DNA of 44,588 nucleotides from an uncultured Collinsella sp. (GTDB lineage: Bacteria; Actinomycetota; Coriobacteriia; Coriobacteriales; Coriobacteriaceae). The number at the start of each line of letters is the position of its first letter. The stretch's first letter is position 1. Position numbers and translations under genes: made by a program. The DNA is taken from assembly GCA_958412345.1 (NCBI GenBank), contig CATYSO010000020.1:1-44588 (forward strand), written 5' to 3'. Below the pieces are notes generated by a model. That model worked only from the letters and a program-made list of their open reading frames with translations, did no database searches and had not been told where the DNA came from. Below are positions 23,453 through 31,432 of the stretch, piece by piece.

Positions 23453-25480
23453 ATGATCCTCCTGGTCGACAAGATCGAAAAAAGCTTCGGCGCGCGCGTC
23501 CTCTTTAGCGGCGCGTCCTTCCAGATCAACCCCGGCGAGCGCTTCGCGCTTGTGGGACCCAACGGTGCCGGCAAAACCACCATGCTCAAGATCATCATGG
23601 GCATCGACAGCCCCGACGCCGGCCAGGTCCAGTACGCCAAGGACTGCCAAGTGGGCTACCTAGAGCAGGAAACCAACCTGGAGCAAAAGGACACCACCAT
23701 CCTCGCCGAGGTCATGGCCGCCGCCAAGGAAATTCGCCGCATGGGCGAGCGCGCCAACGAGCTGCAGGCCCAGATCACCGAGCTCTCCGAGCAGGGCAAG
23801 GATGTCGACGCGCTCCTTAACGAGTACGGCCAGGTCCAGGACCGCTTTGAGCATCTGGGCGGCTACGAGCTCGAGAGCAACGCCCGCAAGATCCTGTCCG
23901 GCTTGGGCTTTAAGGTCACCGACTTTGAGCGCCCGTGCTCCGAGTTCTCGGGCGGCTGGCAGATGCGCATCGCTCTTGCTAAGCTCTTCCTGCGCCACCC
24001 CGACCTGCTACTCCTGGACGAGCCCACCAACCACCTGGACCTCGAGAGCGTCCAGTGGCTGCGCGGCTTTATCGCCAGCTACGACGGCGCCGTCCTCATC
24101 GTCAGCCATGACCGCGCCTTTATGGATGCCTGCGTCGACCACGTGGCCGCGCTCGAGAACCGCCGCGTGACCACCTACACCGGCAACTACAGCAGCTACC
24201 TCAAGCAGCGCGAGGACAACCTGGAGCAGATGCGCGCTAAGCGCGCCGCCCAGGAGCGTGACATCGCCCACATGCAGGTCTTTGTCGACAAGTTCCGCTA
24301 CAAGCCCACCAAGGCCGCCCAGGCCCAGGAGCGCATCCGCAAGATCGAGCAGATCAAAAAGGAGCTCGTCATCCTGCCCGAGGGCCACAAGCACATCGAC
24401 TTTAAGTTCCCCGACCCGCCGCGCTCCGGCGACATGGTCGTGGGCCTGGAGGGCGTATCCAAGTCCTACGGCGACAAGCACATCTACAGCGACATCGACC
24501 TCAAGCTCTACCGCGGCGAGCACGTGGCGCTCGTCGGCCCCAACGGTGCCGGCAAGTCCACCCTCATGAAGATCCTCGCCGGCCTGGAGCCGCCCACTAC
24601 CGGCACCCGCGACCTGGGCACCAACGTGGGCGTTGCCTACTACGCCCAGCACGCACTCGAGGGCATGACCGAGTCCAACACGGTCCTGCAAGAGATCGAC
24701 ACCGTCACGCCCAAGTGGACCGTGCCGCAGCAGCGCAGCCTGCTGGGCGCCTTCCTCTTTAGCGACAACGACGCAATCGAGAAGCAAGTCCGCGTTCTTT
24801 CCGGCGGCGAGAAGGCCCGTCTGGCCCTGGCCAAGATGCTCGTGGCCCCCGAAGCGCTCCTGTGCCTGGACGAGCCCACCAACCACCTGGACATCGACTC
24901 GGTGGACATGCTCGAGAACGCCCTGCAAAACTTCCCCGGTACCATCGTGCTGATCAGCCATGACGAGCACCTGGTACGCGCCGTGGCCAACCGCGTCATC
25001 GACATCCGCGACGGCAAGGTCACGGTCTACGACGGCGACTACGACTACTACCTCTACAAGCGCGAGGACCTCGCAGCCCGCGTCGCCGCCGAGGCGGCAG
25101 GGGAGAGCGTGTCGGCCGCAGCCAAAAACGCCAGCGCCGCCCAGGCCAGCACCCCCGCCGCGGCACCCAAACCGGCCGAGGGCAAAAAGACCAAGGAGCA
25201 AAAGCGCGCCGAGGCCCAGGCCCGTGCTGCGCTCAACAAAAAGCTCAAGGGCGTGCGCAGCCAGCTCAAGAAGATCGAGGCCGAGCTCGACAAGAAGCGC
25301 GCCCGCTATGACGAGCTTATGGAATTGATGGCAAGCGAAGAGCTTTATGCCGATCAGGACAAGTTCAACGCCGCGCTGGGGGAATATAACGGCCTTAAGC
25401 AAGAGCTGCCCAAGCTCGAGGACGAATGGCTCGAGCTTTCCACCCAGATCGAGGAGGAGACCGCGCGTGAACTCTCGTAA
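23453..25480 (+). CDS. ABC-F family ATPase (ribosome-associated)
   Basis: 675 residues with two ABC ATPase domains and no membrane segments, the ABC-F layout. Domain 1: Walker A GPNGAGKTT at 35-43, signature FSGGWQMR near 165, Walker B LLLLDEPTNHLD. A linker of about 80 residues follows (YLKQREDNLEQMRAKR...), which in ABC-F proteins reaches the ribosomal peptidyl-transferase centre. Domain 2: GPNGAGKST near 362, LSGGEKAR near 449, CLDEPTNHLD. The C-terminus has an Ala/Pro-rich hinge and a coiled coil (KKLKGVRSQLKKIEAELDKK), as in Uup/YdiF types. It acts in translation or ribosome rescue; a resistance function cannot be told from sequence. It begins within the duplicated segment; the stop overlaps the next gene. 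Confidence 0.9.
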   Translation: MILLVDKIEKSFGARVLFSGASFQINPGERFALVGPNGAGKTTMLKIIMGIDSPDAGQVQYAKDCQVGYLEQETNLEQKDTTILAEVMAAAKEIRRMGERANELQAQITELSEQGKDVDALLNEYGQVQDRFEHLGGYELESNARKILSGLGFKVTDFERPCSEFSGGWQMRIALAKLFLRHPDLLLLDEPTNHLDLESVQWLRGFIASYDGAVLIVSHDRAFMDACVDHVAALENRRVTTYTGNYSSYLKQREDNLEQMRAKRAAQERDIAHMQVFVDKFRYKPTKAAQAQERIRKIEQIKKELVILPEGHKHIDFKFPDPPRSGDMVVGLEGVSKSYGDKHIYSDIDLKLYRGEHVALVGPNGAGKSTLMKILAGLEPPTTGTRDLGTNVGVAYYAQHALEGMTESNTVLQEIDTVTPKWTVPQQRSLLGAFLFSDNDAIEKQVRVLSGGEKARLALAKMLVAPEALLCLDEPTNHLDIDSVDMLENALQNFPGTIVLISHDEHLVRAVANRVIDIRDGKVTVYDGDYDYYLYKREDLAARVAAEAAGESVSAAAKNASAAQASTPAAAPKPAEGKKTKEQKRAEAQARAALNKKLKGVRSQLKKIEAELDKKRARYDELMELMASEELYADQDKFNAALGEYNGLKQELPKLEDEWLELSTQIEEETARELS

Positions 25481-25763
25481 GGCCGCTGCCGTGGCGATGA
25501 GCATCATCGCCATCGCCTGCCGCATCTGCGGCATCTTTATGAGCGCGATGACCGTGCTGCTGTGCTTTAGCGGGCTGACCGCCAAACTGCAGATCGTCGG
25601 TTTTGTCGTCGAGCTTTCGCGCGCGCTGCCGAGCGCCATTGCCGGCTACGGCGTCATCACGTCGCCCTTTGGCGGCGTGTTCCGCCTGGATTACGCCATC
25701 GTGGCCGTCATCCTGTTTGTGGCCGACTACCTGCTCACGCGCGCCTCGCGCCGCGTCCGCTAG
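25467..25763 (+). CDS. Small membrane protein
   Basis: 98 residues from a GTG at 25467 with a strong GAGGAGGAGA site, overlapping the ABC-F end by 14 bases. Two hydrophobic segments (MSIIAIACRICGIFMSAMTVLLCF near 11-34, and YAIVAVILFVADYLL near the end) with a basic tail (RASRRVR). No family name recognised. Position between the ABC-F and the M50 protease, with tight spacing on both sides, indicates co-transcription. Confidence 0.7.
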   Translation: MNSRKAAAVAMSIIAIACRICGIFMSAMTVLLCFSGLTAKLQIVGFVVELSRALPSAIAGYGVITSPFGGVFRLDYAIVAVILFVADYLLTRASRRVR

Positions 25764-25772
25764 GGGAGCGCC

Positions 25773-26456
25773 ATGTCCAGCAGCTACCTCATGAACCTGT
25801 TCGCCAGCGCCGTCGCCGTCATTGTGGGCATCGTCATCCACGAGAGCGCGCACGCCGCCGCGGCCTGGGCGCTCGGCGACAAGACGGCCCGTTCGCGCGG
25901 TCGTGTCTCGCTCAACCCGCTTAACCATATCGACCCGTTTGGCACCATCCTCCTGCCGCTGCTGATGCTTGCCGCCGGCGGCCCGGTGTTCGCCTTTGCC
26001 AAGCCGGTGCCCGTCTATCTCAACAACCTCAAGCACCCCAAGCGCGACGAGGTCCTGGTAAGCGCGGCAGGTCCCGCATCGAACATCGCGCTGGCGTGCC
26101 TGGCCGCAGCCCTCATGCACCTGACCCACCGCAGCCTCTACACCAGCATGTCCTTTGCCGTGGCTTCGCAAATCATGAACTTCGGCGCCACCTTTATCGT
26201 GGTCAACCTGTCGCTGGCATTTTTTAACCTCATCCCGATTCCGCCGCTCGACGGCTCGTCGATCGTCGTCCCGTTCCTCAAAGGCAAGGCGCTCGACAAC
26301 TACTACCGCCTGCAGCAATACGCCATGCCCATCCTCATCATCGTGCTGTATCTGCTGCCCATGTGGACCGGCATCGACGTGATCGGTCGCTATTTCGACG
26401 TTACCGTGTATCCGCTGGCAGAGCAGCTGCTTTCCTTCGCAATCGCCGGCATCTAG
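25773..26456 (+). CDS. Site-2 protease family (M50) membrane metalloprotease
   Basis: 227 residues, several membrane segments. Zinc motif HESAH (H23, E24, H27) lies in the first helix; the second conserved motif NLIPIPPLDG is near 152-161 with the metal-binding Asp. This is the short bacterial YwhC/Rip3-like group without PDZ domain, whose substrates are mostly unknown. ATG at 25773 follows GGGGAG. It lies directly before scpA with an 84-base gap that contains a small GACCGT/ACGGTC hairpin; in many Gram-positive genomes an M50 gene precedes scpAB, which supports the call. Confidence 0.9.
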   Translation: MSSSYLMNLFASAVAVIVGIVIHESAHAAAAWALGDKTARSRGRVSLNPLNHIDPFGTILLPLLMLAAGGPVFAFAKPVPVYLNNLKHPKRDEVLVSAAGPASNIALACLAAALMHLTHRSLYTSMSFAVASQIMNFGATFIVVNLSLAFFNLIPIPPLDGSSIVVPFLKGKALDNYYRLQQYAMPILIIVLYLLPMWTGIDVIGRYFDVTVYPLAEQLLSFAIAGI

Positions 26457-26540
26457 GGTAAACTTACAGGTCGACCGTGCAAAACGGTCGTAACATGCAC
26501 CCAAACCGCGCCGCGAAGGCGCCGTCAAAGGAGGTCGAAG

Positions 26541-27353
26541 ATGTCGTATCGCGTGTCGACGCAGGTCTACAGCGGACCGTTCGACCTGCTGCTGCAGCTG
26601 GTAACCCGCCAAAAAGTAGATATCGGCGCCATCTCCATTAGCGAGGTCGCCGAGCAGTACCTGGCCGAGGCCGAGCGCATCGAGGCGCTGGACCTGGACG
26701 TGGCGAGCGACTTTTTGCTAGTCGCGGCAACCCTTTTGGACATTAAGGCCGCCTCGCTGGTGCCCCAGGAAGCGCCGCGCAAAGCCGATGACGACGATGA
26801 CGAGTTCGACGAAGACCTTGAGGAGCTCGGCGCGCTCGACGGCGATGCCTTGCGCGAGGTCCTGATCCAGCGCCTGATTGCCTACAAGCAGTTTAAGGGC
26901 GCGGCGGCGGCCCTCGGCGCCCGCATGCAGGCCGAAAGCCGCATGCATCCGCGCGTGGCCGGCCCCGACCCCGAGTTTTTGGGCCTTATGCCCGACTACC
27001 TGGCCGGCATCACCCTACGCGGCCTGGCCGTCATCTGCGCCGATCTGGACGGCAAGCGCCAGACCTTCCTGCTGGAGGCCGAGCATGTGGCGCCGCATCG
27101 CGTGCCGCTCGACCTGACGGTTGCCTCGGTCGACCGCTTTACCATGGCGCACCAAACCTGCACCTTCCGCGAGTTGCTGGACGGCGACGCCACCACCGAG
27201 CAGCTCGTCGTCACCTTCCTGGCCATGTTGGAGCTCGCCAAGCGCGGCTCGCTCACGCTGAGCCAGGACGAGATCTTCGGAACCATTCAGATTAACCGCG
27301 TCGAGGGCGCCGAGGCCTATGTGCCCGGCGAGGGCCCCGAGCTCACCGAATAG
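26541..27353 (+). CDS. scpA: Segregation and condensation protein A
   Basis: 270 residues. Kleisin subunit bridging SMC heads in chromosome condensation. N-terminal block YSGPFDLLLQLVTRQKVDIG then ISEVAEQYL is diagnostic; DFLLVAATLLDIKAASLVP follows at about 57-75, then an acidic stretch (DDDDDEFDEDLEE) typical of actinobacterial ScpA, and a C-terminal winged helix (TEQLVVTFLAMLELAKRGSL, QDEIFGTIQI). GGAGGT precedes the ATG. It ends 12 bases before scpB. Confidence 0.95.
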   Translation: MSYRVSTQVYSGPFDLLLQLVTRQKVDIGAISISEVAEQYLAEAERIEALDLDVASDFLLVAATLLDIKAASLVPQEAPRKADDDDDEFDEDLEELGALDGDALREVLIQRLIAYKQFKGAAAALGARMQAESRMHPRVAGPDPEFLGLMPDYLAGITLRGLAVICADLDGKRQTFLLEAEHVAPHRVPLDLTVASVDRFTMAHQTCTFRELLDGDATTEQLVVTFLAMLELAKRGSLTLSQDEIFGTIQINRVEGAEAYVPGEGPELTE

Positions 27354-27365
27354 GAGCGACCAACC

Positions 27366-28094
27366 ATGTCAAACCTTTCCACGCTGGAGGCAAACAGCCT
27401 CAAAGGCGCCCTCGAAGCGCTGTTGCTGGTTTCGAGCGACCCCGTGAGCGCGCCCGCGCTGGCAGGTGCGCTCGACATCGCCCCGGGCGAGTGCGCATCG
27501 CTGCTCGCCGAGCTCAAGGTTGAGTACGAGGAGGCCAACCGCGGCTTTCAGCTGCGCGAGGTCGCCGGCGGCTGGCGCCTGTTTACGCACCCCGCCTACC
27601 ACGACGTTGTCGAGGCCTATGTGCTGAGCTGGGACACGCAAAAGCTGTCGCAGGCGGCGCTCGAAACCCTGGCCGTCATCGCCTACCACCAGCCCGTCAC
27701 GCGCGAGGTGGTCAAGGGCATCCGCGGCGTCAACTCCGACGGCGTCATCGCTTCGCTCGTGGACAAGGGCCTGGTGCGCGAACTCGGCCGCGACCCCCAA
27801 CGCGGTCAGGCCATCATCTACGGCACGACCAACGCCTTCCTTGAGAAGTTCGGCCTGCGCTCCACCCGCGACCTGCCCGATCTTGAGCAGTTTGCCCCCG
27901 ACGAGCAGTCGCGCCAGTTTATCCGCGAGCGCCTGAGCGGCCGCAGCATTCAGTCCACGCTCGAGGAGCAGGCCGAGGACCTGGATGAAGAGCGTGAGCT
28001 GCTCGATACCGATGTTGAGGATGTTAGGGCAGTTGAGGACGAGGACGCCCTTGCCGTCGACGAGACCTCGGAGGATATGCATGACGAGAACTAA
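27366..28094 (+). CDS. scpB: Segregation and condensation protein B
   Basis: 242 residues. Two winged-helix domains that bind ScpA in the SMC-ScpAB complex: LKGALEALLLVSSDPVSAP, then LSQAALETLAVIAYHQPVTR with EVVKGIRGVNSDGVIASLVD and LVRELGRDPQRGQAIIYGTT, the most conserved blocks. A longer-than-usual acidic tail (about 205-242; EEQAEDLDEERELLDTD...) follows. The stop lies within the upstream region of the pseudouridine synthase gene, a conserved order. Confidence 0.95.
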   Translation: MSNLSTLEANSLKGALEALLLVSSDPVSAPALAGALDIAPGECASLLAELKVEYEEANRGFQLREVAGGWRLFTHPAYHDVVEAYVLSWDTQKLSQAALETLAVIAYHQPVTREVVKGIRGVNSDGVIASLVDKGLVRELGRDPQRGQAIIYGTTNAFLEKFGLRSTRDLPDLEQFAPDEQSRQFIRERLSGRSIQSTLEEQAEDLDEERELLDTDVEDVRAVEDEDALAVDETSEDMHDEN

Positions 28095-28116
28095 CGAAGC
28101 AGGGGAGACGCGCGCC

Positions 28117-29043
28117 ATGGGCAACGCAGTACCCACGACCGACGCCCAGCCCGTCTACCCGCACACCATGCGCCTGCAGCGCTTTCTGGCGCGCGCGGGC
28201 GTGGCGAGCCGCCGCGGCTCGGAGGACCTGATGACCGCCGGCCGTGTGACCGTCAACGGCGAGGTCGCGACCGAGCTGGGCACCAAGGTCGATGTCGACC
28301 GCGACCACATCGAGGTCGACGGCATGCCCGTCAAGCTCAACCAGGGCGCCGTGTATCTGATGCTCTACAAGCCGACCGGCTACCTCACCACCATGAGCGA
28401 CCCGCAGGAGCGCCCCTGCGTGGCCGACCTGGTCCCCCGCGACCGCTTTCCAGGCCTGTTCCCGGTGGGGCGCCTGGACCGCGACACCACGGGCCTGTTG
28501 CTCTTCACCACCGACGGCGACCTGTCTCAGGACCTGCTACACCCCAGCAAGCACGTCTACAAGACCTACCAGGCGCTTGTCGACGGCCGGCTCACCGACC
28601 GCGATTTGGAGCCGCTGCGCCGCGGAATCGAACTCGACGATGGCCTGTGTCAGCCGGCCATCTGCCGTGTCATCACCGCGCACGAGGCGGAGGCCGTGGC
28701 ACCGCAGGGCGTCAAGCCCGGCACCACCGCTGTAGAGGTCATCATCCGCGAGGGCCGCAAAAACCAGGTCAAGCGCATGCTGAGCAAGATCCACCACCCG
28801 GTGATCCGCCTGCATCGCTGCAACTTTGCCGGCCTAGAGCTTGAAGGCGTAGCCAAGGGTTCGTGGCGCGAGCTCACCGACCGCGAGGTGCAGATCCTCA
28901 AGGACGGCGGCATCCCGCCCAAGCAGGCAGGCGCCAAACGCGGCGGCAAACCTCAGGACACACCCGCGAGCCGCACCCGTCACCACGGCAGCCACGGCTC
29001 CGCGCCCAAGCGCAACACCTACCGCGAACGCTACACGGGCTAG
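28117..29043 (+). CDS. RsuA/RluB-type pseudouridine synthase
   Basis: 308 residues from the ATG at 28117, chosen for its GGGGAG site; an in-frame ATG at 28081 overlaps scpB. An S4 RNA-binding domain (MRLQRFLARAGVASRR ... VTVNGEVATELGTKV) precedes the catalytic domain with GRLDRDTTGLLLFTTDGDL, where the Asp of RLD is catalytic. It isomerises a uridine in 23S rRNA (RluB in B. subtilis has the same scpB neighbour) or 16S rRNA; the target is inferred. The C-terminal 50 residues are Gly/Arg/His-rich and disordered (GAKRGGKPQDTPASRTRHHG), a common addition in actinobacteria. Confidence 0.92.
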   Translation: MGNAVPTTDAQPVYPHTMRLQRFLARAGVASRRGSEDLMTAGRVTVNGEVATELGTKVDVDRDHIEVDGMPVKLNQGAVYLMLYKPTGYLTTMSDPQERPCVADLVPRDRFPGLFPVGRLDRDTTGLLLFTTDGDLSQDLLHPSKHVYKTYQALVDGRLTDRDLEPLRRGIELDDGLCQPAICRVITAHEAEAVAPQGVKPGTTAVEVIIREGRKNQVKRMLSKIHHPVIRLHRCNFAGLELEGVAKGSWRELTDREVQILKDGGIPPKQAGAKRGGKPQDTPASRTRHHGSHGSAPKRNTYRERYTG

Positions 29044-29109
29044 GCAACCCGCCGCGCCCCAGCACTCGCGAACCATACCAGCACGTCAACCACCGAAAGG
29101 AAGCATTGC

Positions 29110-29796
29110 ATGATCGTCGCCATCGACGGCCCCGCCGGTTCCGGCAAGTCCACCATCGCCAAGGAGATCGCCCGCCAGCTGGGCTTTAACAAGCTCGACA
29201 CGGGCGCTATGTATCGCGCCGTCACCTTCGCCGCGCTCGACCGCGGCATCGACCTGGACGACGAGGCGGCCATCGACGCCCTCGCCGAGCAGATCGAGAT
29301 TCGCTTTACCAACGGCACCGGCGAGGACACGCGCCTGACCATCGACGGCCAGGACGCATCGGCCGCCATCCGCACCCCGCAGGTCGACGCCAACGTGTCC
29401 AAGGTCTCGGCCTACCCGGGCGTGCGCGCCGCCATGCTCATCCACCAGCGTCGTGCCGCCGAGGACCGCGACATCGTCGCCGAGGGTCGCGACATCGGCA
29501 CCGTCGTGTTCCCCAACGCGCAGGTCAAGGTGTTCCTGACCGCCGACCCGCGCGAGCGTGCCCGTCGCCGTGTGCTGCAGCGCCACCAAAACGACGCCCA
29601 ACCGCTCACGCCCGCGCAACTCGAGACCGAAGTCGACGAGACCCTCGATGCCCTCAAGCAGCGCGATAAGCTCGACAGCAGCCGCGAGGTCGCACCGCTC
29701 GTGCCTGCCGAGGACGCCGTGCACGTCGACTCCACCGCCCACACCATCGACGAGGTCGTCCGCATTATCGAGGGCCTCATCAACCAAAGGAGGTAG
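29110..29796 (+). CDS. cmk: Cytidylate kinase
   Basis: 228 residues. Phosphorylates CMP and dCMP with ATP. Walker A GPAGSGKST at 7-15, KLDTGAMYRAVTF (CMP site), VAEGRDIGTVVFPNAQVK with the conserved RDIGT and the LID region DPRERARRR. Length is standard. AAAGGA lies before the ATG. In many bacteria cmk stands beside plsC, ispH and der exactly as here. Confidence 0.96.
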   Translation: MIVAIDGPAGSGKSTIAKEIARQLGFNKLDTGAMYRAVTFAALDRGIDLDDEAAIDALAEQIEIRFTNGTGEDTRLTIDGQDASAAIRTPQVDANVSKVSAYPGVRAAMLIHQRRAAEDRDIVAEGRDIGTVVFPNAQVKVFLTADPRERARRRVLQRHQNDAQPLTPAQLETEVDETLDALKQRDKLDSSREVAPLVPAEDAVHVDSTAHTIDEVVRIIEGLINQRR

Positions 29797-29799
29797 CCC

Positions 29800-30528
29800 A
29801 TGCGCCTGTTTAAGCAGACGCCCGAGGACTATTACAACGCTCCCTATGACGAGTTTCCGGCGCTCATCCGCGGCACCGTCGTCGTAGTCATGGCCATCCT
29901 TTGGGCCTTCTCCAAGCTCATGTGGCGCTGGAAGGTCGAGGACGCCGATCTTCTGTTTGAGCGCCAGGAAGGCCGCGGCAGCGTGGTCATCTGCAACCAC
30001 ACCTCGATGGCCGAGCTCTTGGCCGTGGAGACGGCGCTGTTCTTTGGGGGCCGCCGCATTCGTCCCATCTTTAAGTCCGAGTTCGCCAAGAGCAAGATTG
30101 TGCGCTGGGCCTTTAGCCGTGTTGGCGGCATCCCCGTGGAGCGTGGTACTGCCGATATGAAGTGCCTGCGCGCCGCCCAACATGCGCTGCAGCGCGGCGA
30201 GGACGTCCTGATCTTCCCCGAGGGCACGCGCATCCGCTCGCGCGAGATCAAGCCCGAGGTCCACGGCGGTTTTGCGCTCATCGCTCAGATGGGCAAGGCA
30301 CCTGTGAACCCGCTCGCCATCTGCGGCTGGTCCGACATCACGCCCGCGGGCAAAAAGCTTATGCGTCCCAAGAAGTGCTGGATTCGTGCCGGCAAGGCCG
30401 TCTTGTTTTCCGATGCACCGGCCGGGCTTAAGCGCACGGAGCGTCTGGCCTGGTTTGAGTCCGAGGCCATGAACCGCGTCTACGCCATGCGCGACGATCT
30501 GTGCGCCGAACATCCGGGCAGGTTCTAG
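29800..30528 (+). CDS. plsC: 1-acyl-glycerol-3-phosphate acyltransferase family
   Basis: 242 residues. Membrane-associated enzyme that acylates lysophosphatidate to phosphatidate. A hydrophobic N-terminal segment (GTVVVVMAILWAFSKLMW) leads to motif I, NHTSMAE at 66-72. Most family members have N-H-x4-D; here the sixth position is Glu (E72), which could still act as acid partner to H67. Motif III FPEGTR near 139-144 is intact, and KSEFAKSKIVRWAFSRVGGIPVER forms motif II. Starts three bases after the cmk stop. Glu instead of Asp makes activity slightly less certain. Confidence 0.88.
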   Translation: MRLFKQTPEDYYNAPYDEFPALIRGTVVVVMAILWAFSKLMWRWKVEDADLLFERQEGRGSVVICNHTSMAELLAVETALFFGGRRIRPIFKSEFAKSKIVRWAFSRVGGIPVERGTADMKCLRAAQHALQRGEDVLIFPEGTRIRSREIKPEVHGGFALIAQMGKAPVNPLAICGWSDITPAGKKLMRPKKCWIRAGKAVLFSDAPAGLKRTERLAWFESEAMNRVYAMRDDLCAEHPGRF

Positions 30529-30530
30529 CC

Positions 30531-31430
30531 ATGAGCGAGAACGTAACGAACACCGCCGCGACTGCGTCCGACCAAGCCACCGCGCCTATCATCGAGATCG
30601 CCGCCCGCGCCGGCACCTGCTACGGCGTGCAGCGCGCGCTCGACATGGCGCTGGCTGCAGCGCCGCAGACAGGGGAGAGCGCTCTGGTCCACACCCTGGG
30701 TCCGCTCATCCATAACCCCATCGTGGTGCGCGAGCTTGCCGAGGCAGGCGTTGGCTTGGCCGAAAACCTGGATAATGCCGCATCGGGCACCGTGATCATC
30801 CGCGCTCACGGCGTGGTGCCGCAGGTGATCGATGCCGCACGCGAGCGTGGCCTCGACGTGGTCGACGCCACCTGCCCCTACGTGAAGAAGGTCCATGTGG
30901 CAGCCGAGCGCCTGGTGCGCGAAGGCTACCGCGTGGTAGTCGTGGGCGAGCCGGGCCACCCCGAAGTCGAGGGCATCCTGGGCCACGCCGGCAATGATGC
31001 ACAGGTCGTGAGCTGTGCCGCCGACGCCACCGCCTTGTCGCTCAAGGGCAAGGTAGGCCTCGTCGTGCAAACCACCCAGACTGCGCAGAACCTCGCCGAG
31101 GTCGTGGCTGCTATCACCCCACGCGTGCAGGAGCTGCGCGTGATCAACACCATCTGCGCCGCCACGAGCGAGCGTCAACAGGCAGCAGCCACACTTGCCA
31201 ACCGCTGCGACTGCATGGTCGTCGTGGGCGGCAAGAACTCCGGCAACACCCGCCGTCTGGCGCAGATCTGCGCTGACGCCTGCGAGCGCACGCATCATAT
31301 CGAGGAGGCAAGCGAGCTCGAGGCCGCATGGTTTGCCAGCGCGCGCCACATCGGTATCACTGCCGGCGCTTCCACCCCGCAAGAACACATCGAACGCGCT
31401 GTCGCGCGCATCAAGGAGCTTTGCCGCTAA
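30531..31430 (+). CDS. ispH: 4-hydroxy-3-methylbut-2-enyl diphosphate reductase
   Basis: 299 residues from the ATG at 30531, two bases after the plsC stop. Last step of the MEP isoprenoid pathway, giving IPP and DMAPP; a 4Fe-4S enzyme. The three cluster cysteines are visible: AGTCYGVQRALDMA (C30), DATCPYVKKVH (near 116) and NTICAATSERQ (near 210). HTLGPLIHNPIVVRELAEAG and RAHGV carry the substrate histidines, VVGGKNSGNTRRLAQIC is also diagnostic. An N-terminal Ala/Thr-rich extension of about 18 residues is extra. It ends two bases before the next gene. Confidence 0.96.
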   Translation: MSENVTNTAATASDQATAPIIEIAARAGTCYGVQRALDMALAAAPQTGESALVHTLGPLIHNPIVVRELAEAGVGLAENLDNAASGTVIIRAHGVVPQVIDAARERGLDVVDATCPYVKKVHVAAERLVREGYRVVVVGEPGHPEVEGILGHAGNDAQVVSCAADATALSLKGKVGLVVQTTQTAQNLAEVVAAITPRVQELRVINTICAATSERQQAAATLANRCDCMVVVGGKNSGNTRRLAQICADACERTHHIEEASELEAAWFASARHIGITAGASTPQEHIERAVARIKELCR

Positions 31431-31432
31431 TC

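Larger units (their letters stand above)
22906..23477 (+). repeat. Direct repeat copy 2 running into the ABC-F gene
   Basis: 572 bases matching 22025-22656 except for a 60-base deletion and a few substitutions. Offset to copy 1 is 881 bases before and 821 after the deletion. It contains the same inverted-repeat/terminator element, promoter, tRNA-Ala and terminator, and its right end is the intact start of the ABC-F gene, so this is the original or functional context. Confidence 0.9.

Noticed and set aside
22025..23477. CRISPR array suspected from repeated GC-rich segments
   Set aside because: The repeats are two long direct copies with palindromes, not short regularly spaced repeats with spacers; no cas genes.
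24008..25639. 543-codon minus-strand frame opposite the ABC-F gene
   Set aside because: Typical mirror frame of a GC-rich gene; the plus strand has unambiguous ABC-F motifs throughout.
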